DNA of 64,000 nucleotides from Megalonaias nervosa (taxonomy: Eukaryota; Mollusca; Bivalvia; Unionida; Unionidae), in contig JAECUM010093624.1 of NCBI GenBank assembly GCA_016617855.1, forward strand, positions 55,797-119,796, in the 5' to 3' direction. A program made the position numbers and the translations under genes. Positions 24,033 to 36,600 of the stretch are shown piece by piece; positions within the stretch are counted from its first letter, which is position 1; each line of letters begins with the position of its first letter. The notes beneath the pieces were generated by a model, which was not told the DNA's origin, did not search any database, and was given only the letters and a program-made list of their open reading frames with translations.

Positions 24033-24410
24033 CATAGGAAAATTTAAACTTAAATTGTTGTCAAGAAGCCATGTCCATAAGCACATAATAATAAGATGTC
24101 TGATTAAATGACCCCACCCCATTATACCATAAATGGGTCATAATGTAATAAACAATAAATACTGTACAGAATTATTTATTTATTAATATGCTGATGTTAC
24201 AAAGTTTGGATTCAAATCTCTTTCTCTCTCATTTCTTCTCTCATGTCTTGAAGAAACACTGACAGCAGATCATTGGCAATCATTTACACAAAATATTTTT
24301 CTTTCATTCAACCAGATTTTGGCGAAGAACTCTTTGTGCACATGTCAATTTTCAGGCCTGCATTTCATTCAGTCCTCATGGGCAAATGTGACTTAAACTT
24401 TCTTTTGGCG

Positions 24411-24416
24411 TTTATT
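24411..24416 (-). promoter_or_regulatory. Candidate polyadenylation signal of the LYRM7-like gene
   Basis: AATAAA on the minus strand (TTTATT on plus), about 110 nt past the stop codon of the terminal exon. This is a normal distance for a short 3' UTR. Confidence 0.45.
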
Positions 24417-24526
24417 CAATACTGAGGAGCTAGCGCTACTGAAATTAGCTGTGAAAATGAAACCATTTCTAGTTATGTTTTTAAATCACTGCATATGAAT
24501 CAAATGACTTATATGGCAAGCAATTG

Positions 24527-24639
24527 TCAGGATGGAGGGTCATCACATTTTTTTGTTTTCTTCCTGCCCACAGGAATCTCACTGCCAGGCTTAAACAAAA
24601 AATTGTCTTCCAGCTTTGTGTCAGGTGTTATTTTAAGTT
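24527..24639 (-). CDS. LYRM7: LYRM7-like, terminal coding exon
   Basis: The acceptor TTTTTTTCAG immediately precedes the exon. The first two bases complete a split codon with the last base of exon 30581-30662 (phase 1). The frame is open for 36 codons and includes LKITPDTKLEDNFLFKPG and PVGRKKTKKCDD, ending in TGA at 24527-24529. The segment aligns with the C-terminal tail of LYRM7 after the TDH motif. It is too short to judge by composition, so the call rests on phase compatibility, the splice site and the match to the preceding exon. Confidence 0.75.
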
Positions 24640-27600
24640 CTGAAAAAAAGACAATTAATTAAGTAACTATATTTAAAGCCCACAGGACTTGGGAAAGTGA
24701 CCATGTACTGTCGATTTATTTTTATTGTTGGGTACCAAATTTTCATAGACTTCTTGGTTGCTACCAACCTCAAATACAAAGACCCAAAGAACCAGGTTTC
24801 TTCTGTGGAAACAACAGGGTTCCCTTCCCCAGGCCATCAATTTAAATATCTGTGAAAATGTCTTACTTTGCAAGCCATGCTAATTGATACCCATACCAAA
24901 AAAAAAAAGACCCAAAATGAAAAAGAAAACACAGCACTGTACATTATCTTGTATAAATGACAATCTGATAATTAGATTTATTATATATCTCATAAAAATA
25001 TTGTTATGACTCGATGGTCTTAAAATATGTAACAGAAAAGAAGCAAAACCAATGAGTTTAGTAAAAGCAACAAATAATATTTATTTCCCTTGAATACCAA
25101 GTGAAATTTCAAAAGACACAGTATTTTAAAGGTGAATTAAATTGCAAATAATGCTAAATGTTCCATCACAAGTCCAAAGGTGTAGAATGTTCCAAATTAA
25201 TTCAAATAATCTTGAATGTCCTGATGTTCCGCAATGATATAATCCAGAATGCCTTTGAATGAATCCTCAATAATCCCAAAGTAGTGTTTTCGTCCAAAAG
25301 GTCAATGAGCACTTCATTATTCCAGTTAAATAATTTAAGTATTTCCTCTGAACACAACTATAAACTCTGATCAATGATTCCCAAAGACTGACATTAAAAC
25401 AGAAATGAATAATTGTTTACCAAAATGCTTTAAATACATATTTCACTTGATCTAAGACACAAGAGAATTTCCCAGGGAAACACCCAGATCTTGAACTCAA
25501 ATCCAAGTAAAAACATCTTTAAAAAAACTGACAAAGTAATGTAGATAAAAACTATCATGGACAAAGCTAAAGCACACAGTATAAATTAAATATAACAAAT
25601 ATGCTGAAATGTATCAGTGTGAGAAAAACTGATATCATCATAATGACAATAAAAGTGATATCACCTCTGGAATTTTGCCATTTAGGAAATATATTTCCCA
25701 TTAAATTATATTTACATATTAAGGTAAACATTTCTTTTTCTTTCTTTCTCATTGCCTCTTTTTTATTTCTCAATCAGAATCAACATATCTTGAAATTTTA
25801 AAACAGAGATACATATATGTAAGCAATAAGATGCCTTAAATCAAACACAAAACAAGTAGGTTCTAAGTGCTAACCTATTTAAAATAGTTATCCACATGAA
25901 TTGTGCAATTTATTATTGATAGAACTTACATGAGCTGTTTCTATTTGATGTTCAGTGACATTCATACATAACTGTTCAATTAATTGTTTTAATTCACATC
26001 ATTCTCATAATCATATTTGAAAACCATTCAGAAATTTGGGATAAACGAGTGCTGATTACAAAATTAAAGGAAGTGACTATTTAAATTAGGGTGCAGTGTC
26101 CATTACCAAACTAGAATAAACTTGCCAATTAATTCCCATTTGAATGCAGAAATAATAAAAAGAGAATCAAATTCATACCAGGTAAATTCACAATCATGAA
26201 AATCTGTAGTCTAAAGATGTTACTCACAAGTCTATTAGAACTGACTACTTTGTAATGACTCTGCCCCAACCCCAACAATGTTCACCGCATCAATCCATGC
26301 AAATGTGTTCATGAAAAAAACGAGTCTCCTTTTTGTCATAACTGTGACAAAATACACAACTTGAAATTAGTCATTAATGTGAGGGGCCCCGAGTGGCCGA
26401 GTGGTCTAAAGCGCTGTCCGTTACGGATCACTGCCATCACACCTCTGTCTGCGTTGGTTCGAGTCTAAGATTCGGCGAATGTGGATATGTGAGAAAGCTT
26501 GCCAGTAGCTTCTCGTGGGTTGGTGGTTCTTTCCGGGGATTTCCCAATTTCTTCCTCCACCATTAATACTGGCCGCCATGTATAGCCTATCGTGTGCTGA
26601 AAAATGGCATTAAGCCCCATAACAACAACAACAACAACAACATTAATGTGACAAAATACTCAGTGTCAAGCCAGTCAGTAATGTGAGAACATATGCAGCG
26701 TAAAGCCAGTCATTAATGTGACAAAATACAGCACGTGACGACAGCCATTAACATGGCAAAATATACAGTTTGAAACTAGCCATTAACATGACAAGATACA
26801 GTTTGAAGCCATTTATTAATGTGACAAATTACAGTTTGAAGTATTATATGTAGGAGATAAATCTACAAAAAGACTTATTTAACTGCATAGGTTTGTATCT
26901 TAATTAATTGCAAAAGGTCTGTATCTTAATTAATTGCAAAAAGTCTGTATCTTAATTAACTGCAAAAAGTCTGTATCTTAATTAATTGCAAAAAGTCTGT
27001 ATTTTAATTAACTGCAAAAAGTGTGTATCTTAATTAATTGCAAAATGTCTGTATCTTAAATAACTGAAAAAAGTCTGTATCTTAATTAACTGCAAAAAGT
27101 CTGTATCTTAATTAATTGCAAAAGTCGGTATCTTAATTAACTGCAAAATGTCCGTATCTTAATTAATTGCAAAGTCCGTATCTTAATTCATTGCAAAAGT
27201 CTGTAACTCAATTAATTGCAAAGTCTGTATCTTAATTAATTGCAAAAGTCTGTATCTTAATTAATTGCAAAAGTCTGTATCTTAATTAATTGCATAAAGT
27301 TTGTATCTTAATTAATTGCATAAAGTCTGTATCTTAATTAATTGCAAAAGTCTGTATCTTAATTAATTGCAAAAGTCTGTATCTTAATTAACTGCATAAA
27401 GTCTGCATCTTAATTAATTGCAAAAAGTCTGCATCTTAACTAACTGCAAAAAGTGTGTATCTTAATTAATTGCAAAATGTCTGTATCTTAAATAACTGAA
27501 AAAAGTCTGTATCTTAATTAACTGCACAAAGTCTGTATCTTAATTAACTGCAAAAGTCTGTATCTTAATTAATTGCAAAAGTCTGTATCTTAATTAATTG

Positions 27601-30600
27601 CAAAAGTCTGTATCTTAATTAACTGCATAAAGTATGTATCTTAGTTAACTGCAAAAGTCTGTATCTCAATTAATTGCAAAAGTCTGTATCTTAATTAACT
27701 GCAAAAGTCTATATCTTAATTAACTGCATAAAGTCTGTATCTTAATTAATTGCAAAAGTCTGTATCTTAATTGCAAAAGTCTGTATCTTAATTAATTGCA
27801 AAAAGTCTGTATCTTAATTAATTGCAAAAGTCTGTATCTTAATTAATTGCAAAAGTCTGTATCTTAATTAACTGCAAAATGTCAGTATCTTAATTAATTG
27901 CAAAGTCTGTATCTTAATTCATTGCAAAAGTCTGTATCTTAATTGCAAAAGTCTGTATCTTAATTAACTGCATAAAGTCTGTATCTTAGTTAACTGCAAA
28001 AGTCTGTATCTTAATTAATTGCAAAAGCCTGTATCTTAATTAACTGCAAAAGTCTATATCTTAATTAACTGCATAAAGTCTGTATCTTAGTTAACTGCAA
28101 AAGACTGTATCTTAATGAACTGCAAAAGTCTGTATCTTAATGAACTGCAAAAGTCTATATCTTAATTAACTGCATAAAGTCTGTATCTTAATTAATTGCA
28201 AAAGTCAGTATCTTAATTAATTGCAAAAGTCTGTAACTTCATTGCAAAAAGTCTGTACCTTAATTAATTGCAAAGTGTCATAATCTTAATTAACTGCAAA
28301 AAGTCTGTATTTTAATTAATTGCAAAAGTCTGTATCTTAATTAATTGCAAAATCTGTATCTTAATTAAGTGCAAAAAGTCTGTGTCTTAATTAATTGCAA
28401 AAGTCTGTATCTTAATTAATTGCAAAAGTCTGTATCTTAATTTCAAAAGTCTGTCTGTATCTTAATTAATTGCATAAAGTCTGTATCTTAATTGCCTAAA
28501 GTCTGTATCTTAATAATTGCAAAAGTCTGTATCTTAATTAATTGCATAAAGTCTGTATCTTAATTGCCTAAAGTCTGTATTTTAATTGCAATAGTCGGTA
28601 TCTTAATTATTGCAAAAGTCTGTATCTTAATTAACTGCAAAAGTCTGTATCTTAATTAACTGCATAAAGTCTGAATCTTAATTAATTGCAAAAGACTGTA
28701 TCTTAAAAGACTGTATCTTAATTAATTACAAAAGTCTGTATCTTAATTAATTGCAAAAGTCTGTATCTTAATTAACTGCATAAAGTCTGTATCTTAATTA
28801 ATTGCAAAAGACTGTATCTTAATTAATTGCAAAAGTCTGTATCTTAATTAATCGCAAAAGTCTGTATCTTAATTAATTGCAAAAGTCTGTATCTCAATTA
28901 ACTGCATAAAGTCTGTATCTTAATTAACTGCAAAAAGTCTGTATCTTAATTAACTGCAAAAAGTCTGTATCTTAATTAATTTCAAAAAGTCTGTATCTTA
29001 ATTAATTTCAAAAATCAGTACCTTGATTACTAAGGTAAGGATCTTAATTAATTGCAAAAAGTCAATATTTTAACTCATTAACCCCTGGTGCCACTTTTAT
29101 GTGACAGAAGGTAGTACCCTACTTCTGAGCTCTTGTACAATTAAGGTCATTTAAGATACACCAAAGTGGGTAGTATTACAGAAAAGTAGACAGATGTAGC
29201 TCTACAATGATATCACATTACAAAATAATTGAGGAAAAAACATTTTTTGAGACCCAATTTTTTTACACCCAAAAATTGTCCCTTGTCAGAATCGGATTGT
29301 GTGCCCGGATTTGAGACTTATTGGCCTGAGAACTAAGGCAGACTGGTCTGAACTGCACACACACAGGTGAAAATTGCAAAAAAGTAGGATAATTTGGGGA
29401 TTTGGAGTAAAACGTGGTCAGGACACGAAAATGATGCATCCAAAGAGCAAAAAAAAAAAAAGTACAAAATAATGATTGTCTATTGAGTACTATGTTAGGG
29501 TTATGCTTATCACACATATATATGTGTTGACTAACAAAACTGAACTGATGATGTGTATATTGTTATCTTACAGTTTATTATTACCATAGTTACAATGTAT
29601 ATGGGTTGAAAATATAGTAAAGTCTGTAGTGGAATATTAGGAAACTGGAAATAGTCATGTCTATAGTGGAGCTTCAGAAAACCCAATGATAACAAAACTG
29701 GAAATAGTCATGTCTGTAGTGGAGCTTCAGAAAACCCAATGATAACAAAACTGGAAATAGTCATGTCTGTAGTGGAGCTTCAGAAAACCCAATGATAACA
29801 AAACTGGGAATAGTCATGTCTGTAGTGGAACTTCAGAAAACCCAATGATAACAAAACTGGAAATAGTCATGTCTGTAGTGGAGCTTCAGAAAACCCAATG
29901 ATAACAAAACTGGAAATAGTCATGTCTGTAGTGGAGCTTCAGAAAACCCAATGATAACAAAACTGGAAATAGTTCAGAAAACCCAATGATAACAAAACTG
30001 GAAATAGTCATGTCTGTAGTGGAGCTTCAGAAAACCCAATGTTAACAAAACTGGAAATAGTCATGTCTGTAGTGGAGCTTCAGAAAACCCAATGTTAATA
30101 AAACTGGAAAAACAGTCATGTCTGGAGTTGAACTTCAGAAAACCAAAACTGGAAATACAGTCAATGCTGTAGTGGAACTTCAGAAAATCCAATGATAACA
30201 AAACTGGAAATATAGTCATGTCTGGAGCGGAACTATAGGAAACTGATCTTAACAAAACTGTTCCCCATAAGAGCTGTAGCTGCAGTGGCTCAGTTGGTAG
30301 AGTGTCTGACTATTAATTTAAGCATCACTGGGTCAATACCTGCCCAGGTTAGCTTGTATATCCTTGGACCTTGGAGAGGCACCAGCTCCAATTTCTTCAG
30401 CATGATACAGCCAATAAAGTGCCATTAGCAACCAAATAAACAACCAAACAACTTAAATGGTTGATGGATCTTTGTTTTAAAACATTCGATACTTCAAGAT
30501 ATCAGGTAATGTTTTGTACTTTCTTAAGGCAAGTGGTCTTTTAGCTGAGGTAGTTTTGACAACAGGGTTGATTGCATTACCATAAGATCCATGGTCTGTC

Positions 30601-33600
30601 AACTTTGCCTGAATTACGGTCTCTCTAAGTGCCTGCTCTGCCTCAAAACCCACCTTTAATAGCTGGAATAGAACAGATAAAATGTTACCCAGAAAGTAAA
30701 GTAGATAATTCTAAAAGGACACTAGTTTAACCATACTGACTTTTCCTTTTATGTCTTCATATATATTATTTTATTTCACCATGAGCCAATATATAAATGA
30801 GATGTTTCACTAATTTGTTAATTTGTTATCTTTCAGAGACTATGATGGATTTAATGATATTTATTCCTCATGCCAGTAATTATGACTATGCATCCTATTT
30901 TTTAAATTTAAAAACAAACAAAATATATAACAATCTAAATAAGCAAGGCATCTAAAATACCAGATTAATCACATGACAACTGCAGGTCATAATAATTTTT
31001 AATTAATCCACAACATGACAATGTAAAATGAAAGAGAAACATGCCTTCTTTTGTTCTTTTCAGTACTTCTGAGTAGCGTGTGATTCAGACATTAACCTTC
31101 TTGATTATTTCTTGGCTCATAAAGTCATTTTCTAAAATTAATTTCTTTATAGAGCAGTTCATAATATTTTTTTGATAATCCCTTCAAGATGTGTCATCTT
31201 TGGACAAAACCAAAGGGATGCTCATATTGAATTTGCCCTTAAAATGCCCTTTCTAGCATCCCCTCTAAATGCCCTTCCTAGGATCCCCTCTAATTGACCT
31301 TTCTGGCATCCCCTCTAATTGACCTTTCTGGTATCTCCTCTAATTGTCAAGATTACTTAAATATATTCTGTGAGCTGTGCTAAGTTTCATTAATTTCATA
31401 TATTATTAAATTTTATTTAATGCTGAATATTCTGTAAGTGGAAACTTGTTTATTCTTTATATCTAAAGGACAACATCCTAACTTTCTGACCAAAAGAGTT
31501 ATTTGCTTGAAAAATACCGATACGAGTAAGCACTTTTTGTTATGTTTGAAACATTGCCCCTTTGTCCAACCAAAAATGTGCCACTTTTGTAAAAGGTGCC
31601 CCTCTTGCACACCTATCTGAGATTTATACTTTTTAAAATAAAATCTGAGTGTCCAATTTGAAAGAAGCCAGCTTGTTTATCAAACAACTCTGGAAAGACA
31701 ACCCACCATTAGTGATTTTGCTGGTGGATCAGTAAAACCCAGCAGTCACTAATCTGTTTGGATAGCGAAAATTACTTCTGTCATGTATCACAGCAGTTAA
31801 GAAGTGGTCTTTTTAGTGTGTGCATTTCCTTTAATGGTTAATTGATCTGTTTATTGCATTAACTGTGTACTTGCCAGCATCCTGTGACTCATGAGGTACA
31901 ATAAATGCTTGTGGTGCAAATGGACAGGTGTTTATCCATTCATCAAGTAAATCAGTGTGATTATTGTCAAAACAGTCTTTGTGCAGATGGATCTAGCCTG
32001 ATGCCCCAAAGCCATGACTTAATTACTCATGGTAACAAAAAGTATCCATTCTCAGGCTAGTATTAACCAACAGGAAAAGGTCATGTTCGACTAAGTGAAT
32101 AATCCATAATTTACTAAACAATGTGTTTTAAAATTTAGATAAACATTCAATACCAATTTTTTTCCAGTAAAATGTTTCTTTGATAATACTTAACCTATCA
32201 CAATAGCTGAGGAGAACTACTACTACCTTTCAAATCCAGCTCACCCAGGCTAAAATGTTTACCTAAAAAGCTAAAAGTTCTTTGCCCACCTAGGTGGCAG
32301 TTAGATTGAGTGATCTCCCCTTGATACCTGGATTAGTGCCAAATCCTGTGAATTCTTCAGTCACTACTGGAGTGGAAGACACACTCTCTATATGGATGTA
32401 ACTGGTGAGGCTGGGAGAGTGTATTAGGATCAGGTAAGTATTATGGAAGAAACATGTTTTACCAGAAAAAATTGTTTTTTTTCTTCCAATACATTACCCG
32501 ATCATAATACCTTAGGAGAATAGGTAAGAAGTGGAGGGAGATACATTCCCTAACCCCACTGAGACCATCTATGGTCCCCTAAGGTAGGTTAGACAGCTTC
32601 TAGATAACCCAACTGGAGAATCGACCCTATACATTGGGGAGCAGCTTCCAGAGGGAAAAATTTTCCCTCCCACAAACCAGAGGAAGTCATGAAGTTGTAA
32701 AATGACACAGGAAGTTAACCTGCTGCACCATGGCTATAGGTCCCACCCTACTGTGATAAGCCTTTTAGTATAAAAGGTCTCCAAGCTAAAAACAGTCAAT
32801 TATGGCATTTCACAACTGATTACCTTATTGGTTTGCTCAACCAACTGATGCTGGATTATAATCGATAATTGGAACAACACTAAGTGATACTGGCCTATTT
32901 TGTTCAAACTGCATGTAGACATATTAACTAATAGAGCATGTATTTAACTGATTCAGCATGCTGTTCTCTAATGTAGTGAGGAAGCAGGTCTTACATGAGA
33001 GGTGAACAAATGAAGATCTTGAGAGCATTTCAAATGGTGTTTTGTTCAGCCCAGTTAGTACTCATGATTGAGTCCACTTGGGCAAGGATCCAATTTTATC
33101 AGACATGTATAATCAAAAATGGACTGATGATCAGATAGGTCTTTGGTTTGTCCTATGTCATCTCCTCCATGATGACACAGTACACCAGTGATTATGGAGC
33201 AGTAGGTTTTAATTGTGACTGGTGCTGTTTCTCATCAAAGAGCCATAGGAAGTTAGCTATTGTGATACAGATGCCCGCAGTTGTATAAAGTGTTCTTGCG
33301 CACACCAATGTGAGAATATATTTCATTGCCTTCTTACACCTTTAAGGTGGAGGGGCTATCCTTCCTGAGGGATTTCTCTACCACTGGTTGTGAGAACTGT
33401 TGATTCCTGAGGGCAAATTTTAATAAGATCCAGATGTGCAGATTCTGCAACTCTGGACACCTACCGTTGAGGGAATATCTGGATTTCTTGGAGATTCTGC
33501 TGTGAGATTGATGAGGTCACTGATCCATGATTTTCCAGTTGAATGAAGCAATCTGGATGAGGTGATTCTCTTGCTTTCTATATCCCCTTTGAAACCTGAG

Positions 33601-36600
33601 GTGTTGGAGGGTAAGCATACACATTAGGCTGTTCCAATCTATAAAAAGAACATCGACTGTCCAGGCTTTTGAAATCCAGGACTGGTAAGACAAAGGTTGG
33701 AAGATTGGTATTCCACCCTGTCACAAATAGATCCACCACTGGTCAATCCCATTGGTCACCCATTGAGTGAAAACTGAGGAATGATGAGATCATCCTGTTT
33801 GTATTAGCTGATTCTTACGGAACAAGTCTCAATATATTTTGTCAAACTGGAAATGACGAACTTGGCTGTAGATCTGTTAGTGAAGATACCACTTTAGAAA
33901 ATCCCAAACAAGAATACAAAGGTCTCGAGATTTAGTTCCACCTTGCCATTTGAGATAAGTCACCACAGTGTTTCCCCACCTTCGAGATGGAACTTCTTAT
34001 TGTGCAGATTGTGGCTGTTGGTTTGTTCCATATAAGCAAGGAAGCCACCATCAAACTGATTCAATTCTCGTTCCTGAGGGAGACACACTCTGTTTACCTA
34101 ATTGTTGAGCTCCAGACCTAGATGGATATAATCTTGAAATGTTATGAGGTAAGACAAAGTGACTGAGGATGAAAAGGAGAGTATAAACGGATACCATGTC
34201 TTACTCCAAGATACAAACAGCCTGCTGTGTTGCTGAATGTAGACTTTGTAGGTGACTCACAGGAACTTCCTTTAAGTCATATGAGTTGGGATATGAAGCC
34301 ATGATTCTTGCAAGTCCACACTGTTTGCATAGCCTCCCTACTGGGTGGCATTTAGAACCTGTTGTTGCACTCCATTCTGAACCAAGGGGTGCAAATGAGT
34401 TAATTATTGCTCTTAGGTCAATGGCAGAGTGAAGAGTGACACATTTTTAGCTGGGCAAAGGAAGAGGTGCACTGAAAGAGTCCCGAGGAAACCGCTCATC
34501 GGGTCCATATGTCATCATGGCAAATCTTCCCCACTTGGCAGCAAATGAGTGAAGCCTACCCCCAACTGGGATCTGTGATAAGGGCAGCTGAAGATAATGT
34601 CATTTGAGATAGGAAGGGTTTCATAACGGGAGCAATGTTGGTGAAAACGAATGCCCTCCCATTACCTCTTGTCCATATTTATTTGGGAGAACTGTGGTTT
34701 TCAACAGTTGTAAATTTAGTAAATTTCACAGTGGCCCGGTGTTCTAGGGACATCCCTGCGATCTTTCATTGATTGCCTTGCAAATCCCTCCACTGCAGCT
34801 GAGACTGTGAGTGAGGAATATCCTTAGTGGCTCATTTGCAGATTCTGTCCACCTGATCATTAAAGAGGAGATCAGATGATTAATGTAGCAAGCATAGCTT
34901 GGCCTTATCAAGATCATTAATAAAATTGGAGGTAGAGAGCACTGCATTTCATTCCACCAGTTGTAAGTTCATAGCTGCTGTTACGGCCTTTTCCAGAGTA
35001 TGTTAGGCTACTATGTTTAAGACGCTGGCAATTCTATAAACAGACTCCCACATGTGTCCAGTGAGATTCAGGGTGGGAGATGTTAAGTTGTGTGCTGCCT
35101 GTTAAAAGATCACCAAAGATACTAGATCCAACACTGATGCTGCAGCCATGACATTAAACATCAACTGCTGGGTATCTAAACAGAAAACTGGGGTGGGGCT
35201 TAAAGAACCACCCACAAGAATTCAAGTGAAGGCATCTGTGAGAAAAAACATTGGTAGGTGTTTGGGCCTTGTAATTGATGATGTAAGCATCCCAAAATGT
35301 CAGTAACTTTGCCAGAATGTAAAGCAATTGAAAGTAGATTCTGCCTTAGTTACTGATCACCAGACGTCAGAACTGCAGACCATGCAGATTTTATAGAGGA
35401 AAGAGGATGACAATATTCCAATGGGAGTAGGCAGAAAACTTCTTCAGTTCCGACATGTAAGGCTGAGTCTTCATGCATCATATTAAGATCTAATAATGAC
35501 AAGTGAACTTCAGAGCAAGTCTTCATTGTCTTGGGTAAAGGTAGTGTCTCTTTTGCTACCTGTAAAGTACATGGAAAAGAATGTGGAGCATTGTGGCTCA
35601 CAACTCTTGCAGCATGTCATGAGCTAGATTCCATTACTTCCAAGCCATTGCTAAGTATAGGCTACCTTTGGATAGCAAAAGCTCGAGGACAAGTGAAGCG
35701 ACATTTCTTGAATACTGAGGCACACTAGACACCATACACAGCAAGTAACTTGCAGGACAATGCTGGTTAGATTGATCCATGAGAGTGGCTGATTGTCATA
35801 ATTAGAAAGTGCCTAATGGGTTAAACTGCTGTATAAATTGGGTTCTTGGGTACACAGGCACAAAGCTGTACATCATACACAGGAACTGGATAAAGTTCAT
35901 TCTTCTGTGATCGATTGTGGCTGTGGCCCATTGGAATCAGATGTATATGGCCAAGTCAGTTATGAAAGAACAAGGCCATCTTGGCTGCCATGATGTCCAG
36001 TTTTTGAGACTGGGACGTAGTATGGGATATTGATTCATGCAGCAAGACTGTAATTTTGATATGCAAGATGGTAACTGAGGTAGTTGCTCTTTAACTTGCT
36101 CCCCACCAAGTGATATGGTTTCGAACCCTGTGTGCAAGCTGATGACATCTTAATCCCTCAAGATGTGCTTCTGCACCTTCCCTTTTAGTACCTCTAGTCT
36201 TGCCACCCATTGACTTCTGTTCATAATATGCAAGTCTGACATGTATTCACACAATCAGAGTACACTACACGTGTAGAGTGGTTGCCAGTCTGGTGTGACC
36301 CATGGTCTCAATCTGTAAGATAAAATTTGTGCATACAATATGTACAGGTGTAGCACAGCATGCATCCTGGCTTGACCAGGTAGAGTATTTGAGCATCTCT
36401 ATTAATACTTACTGGCCTGTGGAGGTTGAGTATTTGAGCATCTCTGTTAATAATTACTGGCCTGTACAGGTAGAGTATTTGAGCATCTCTATTATTACAT
36501 ACTGGCCTGTACAGGTAGAGTATTTGAGCATCTCTATTATTACATACTGGCCTGTACAGGTAGAGTTTTTGAGCATCTTTATTAATACTTACTGGCCTGT

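Noticed and set aside
26885..29075. CRISPR-like regular repeats
   Set aside because: Repeats are directly adjacent with no unique spacers, in a eukaryotic intron. This is a minisatellite.
29085..29110. TTAACCCCTGG as a piggyBac terminus
   Set aside because: No matching inverted end or second TTAA duplication was found nearby.
30477..30662. Longer open frame through 30477 as a terminal exon of the LYRM7-like gene
   Set aside because: The match to LYRM7 ends at the internal GTAATG donor, and the exon at 24639 continues the homology in matching phase. It is kept only as a possible retained-intron form.
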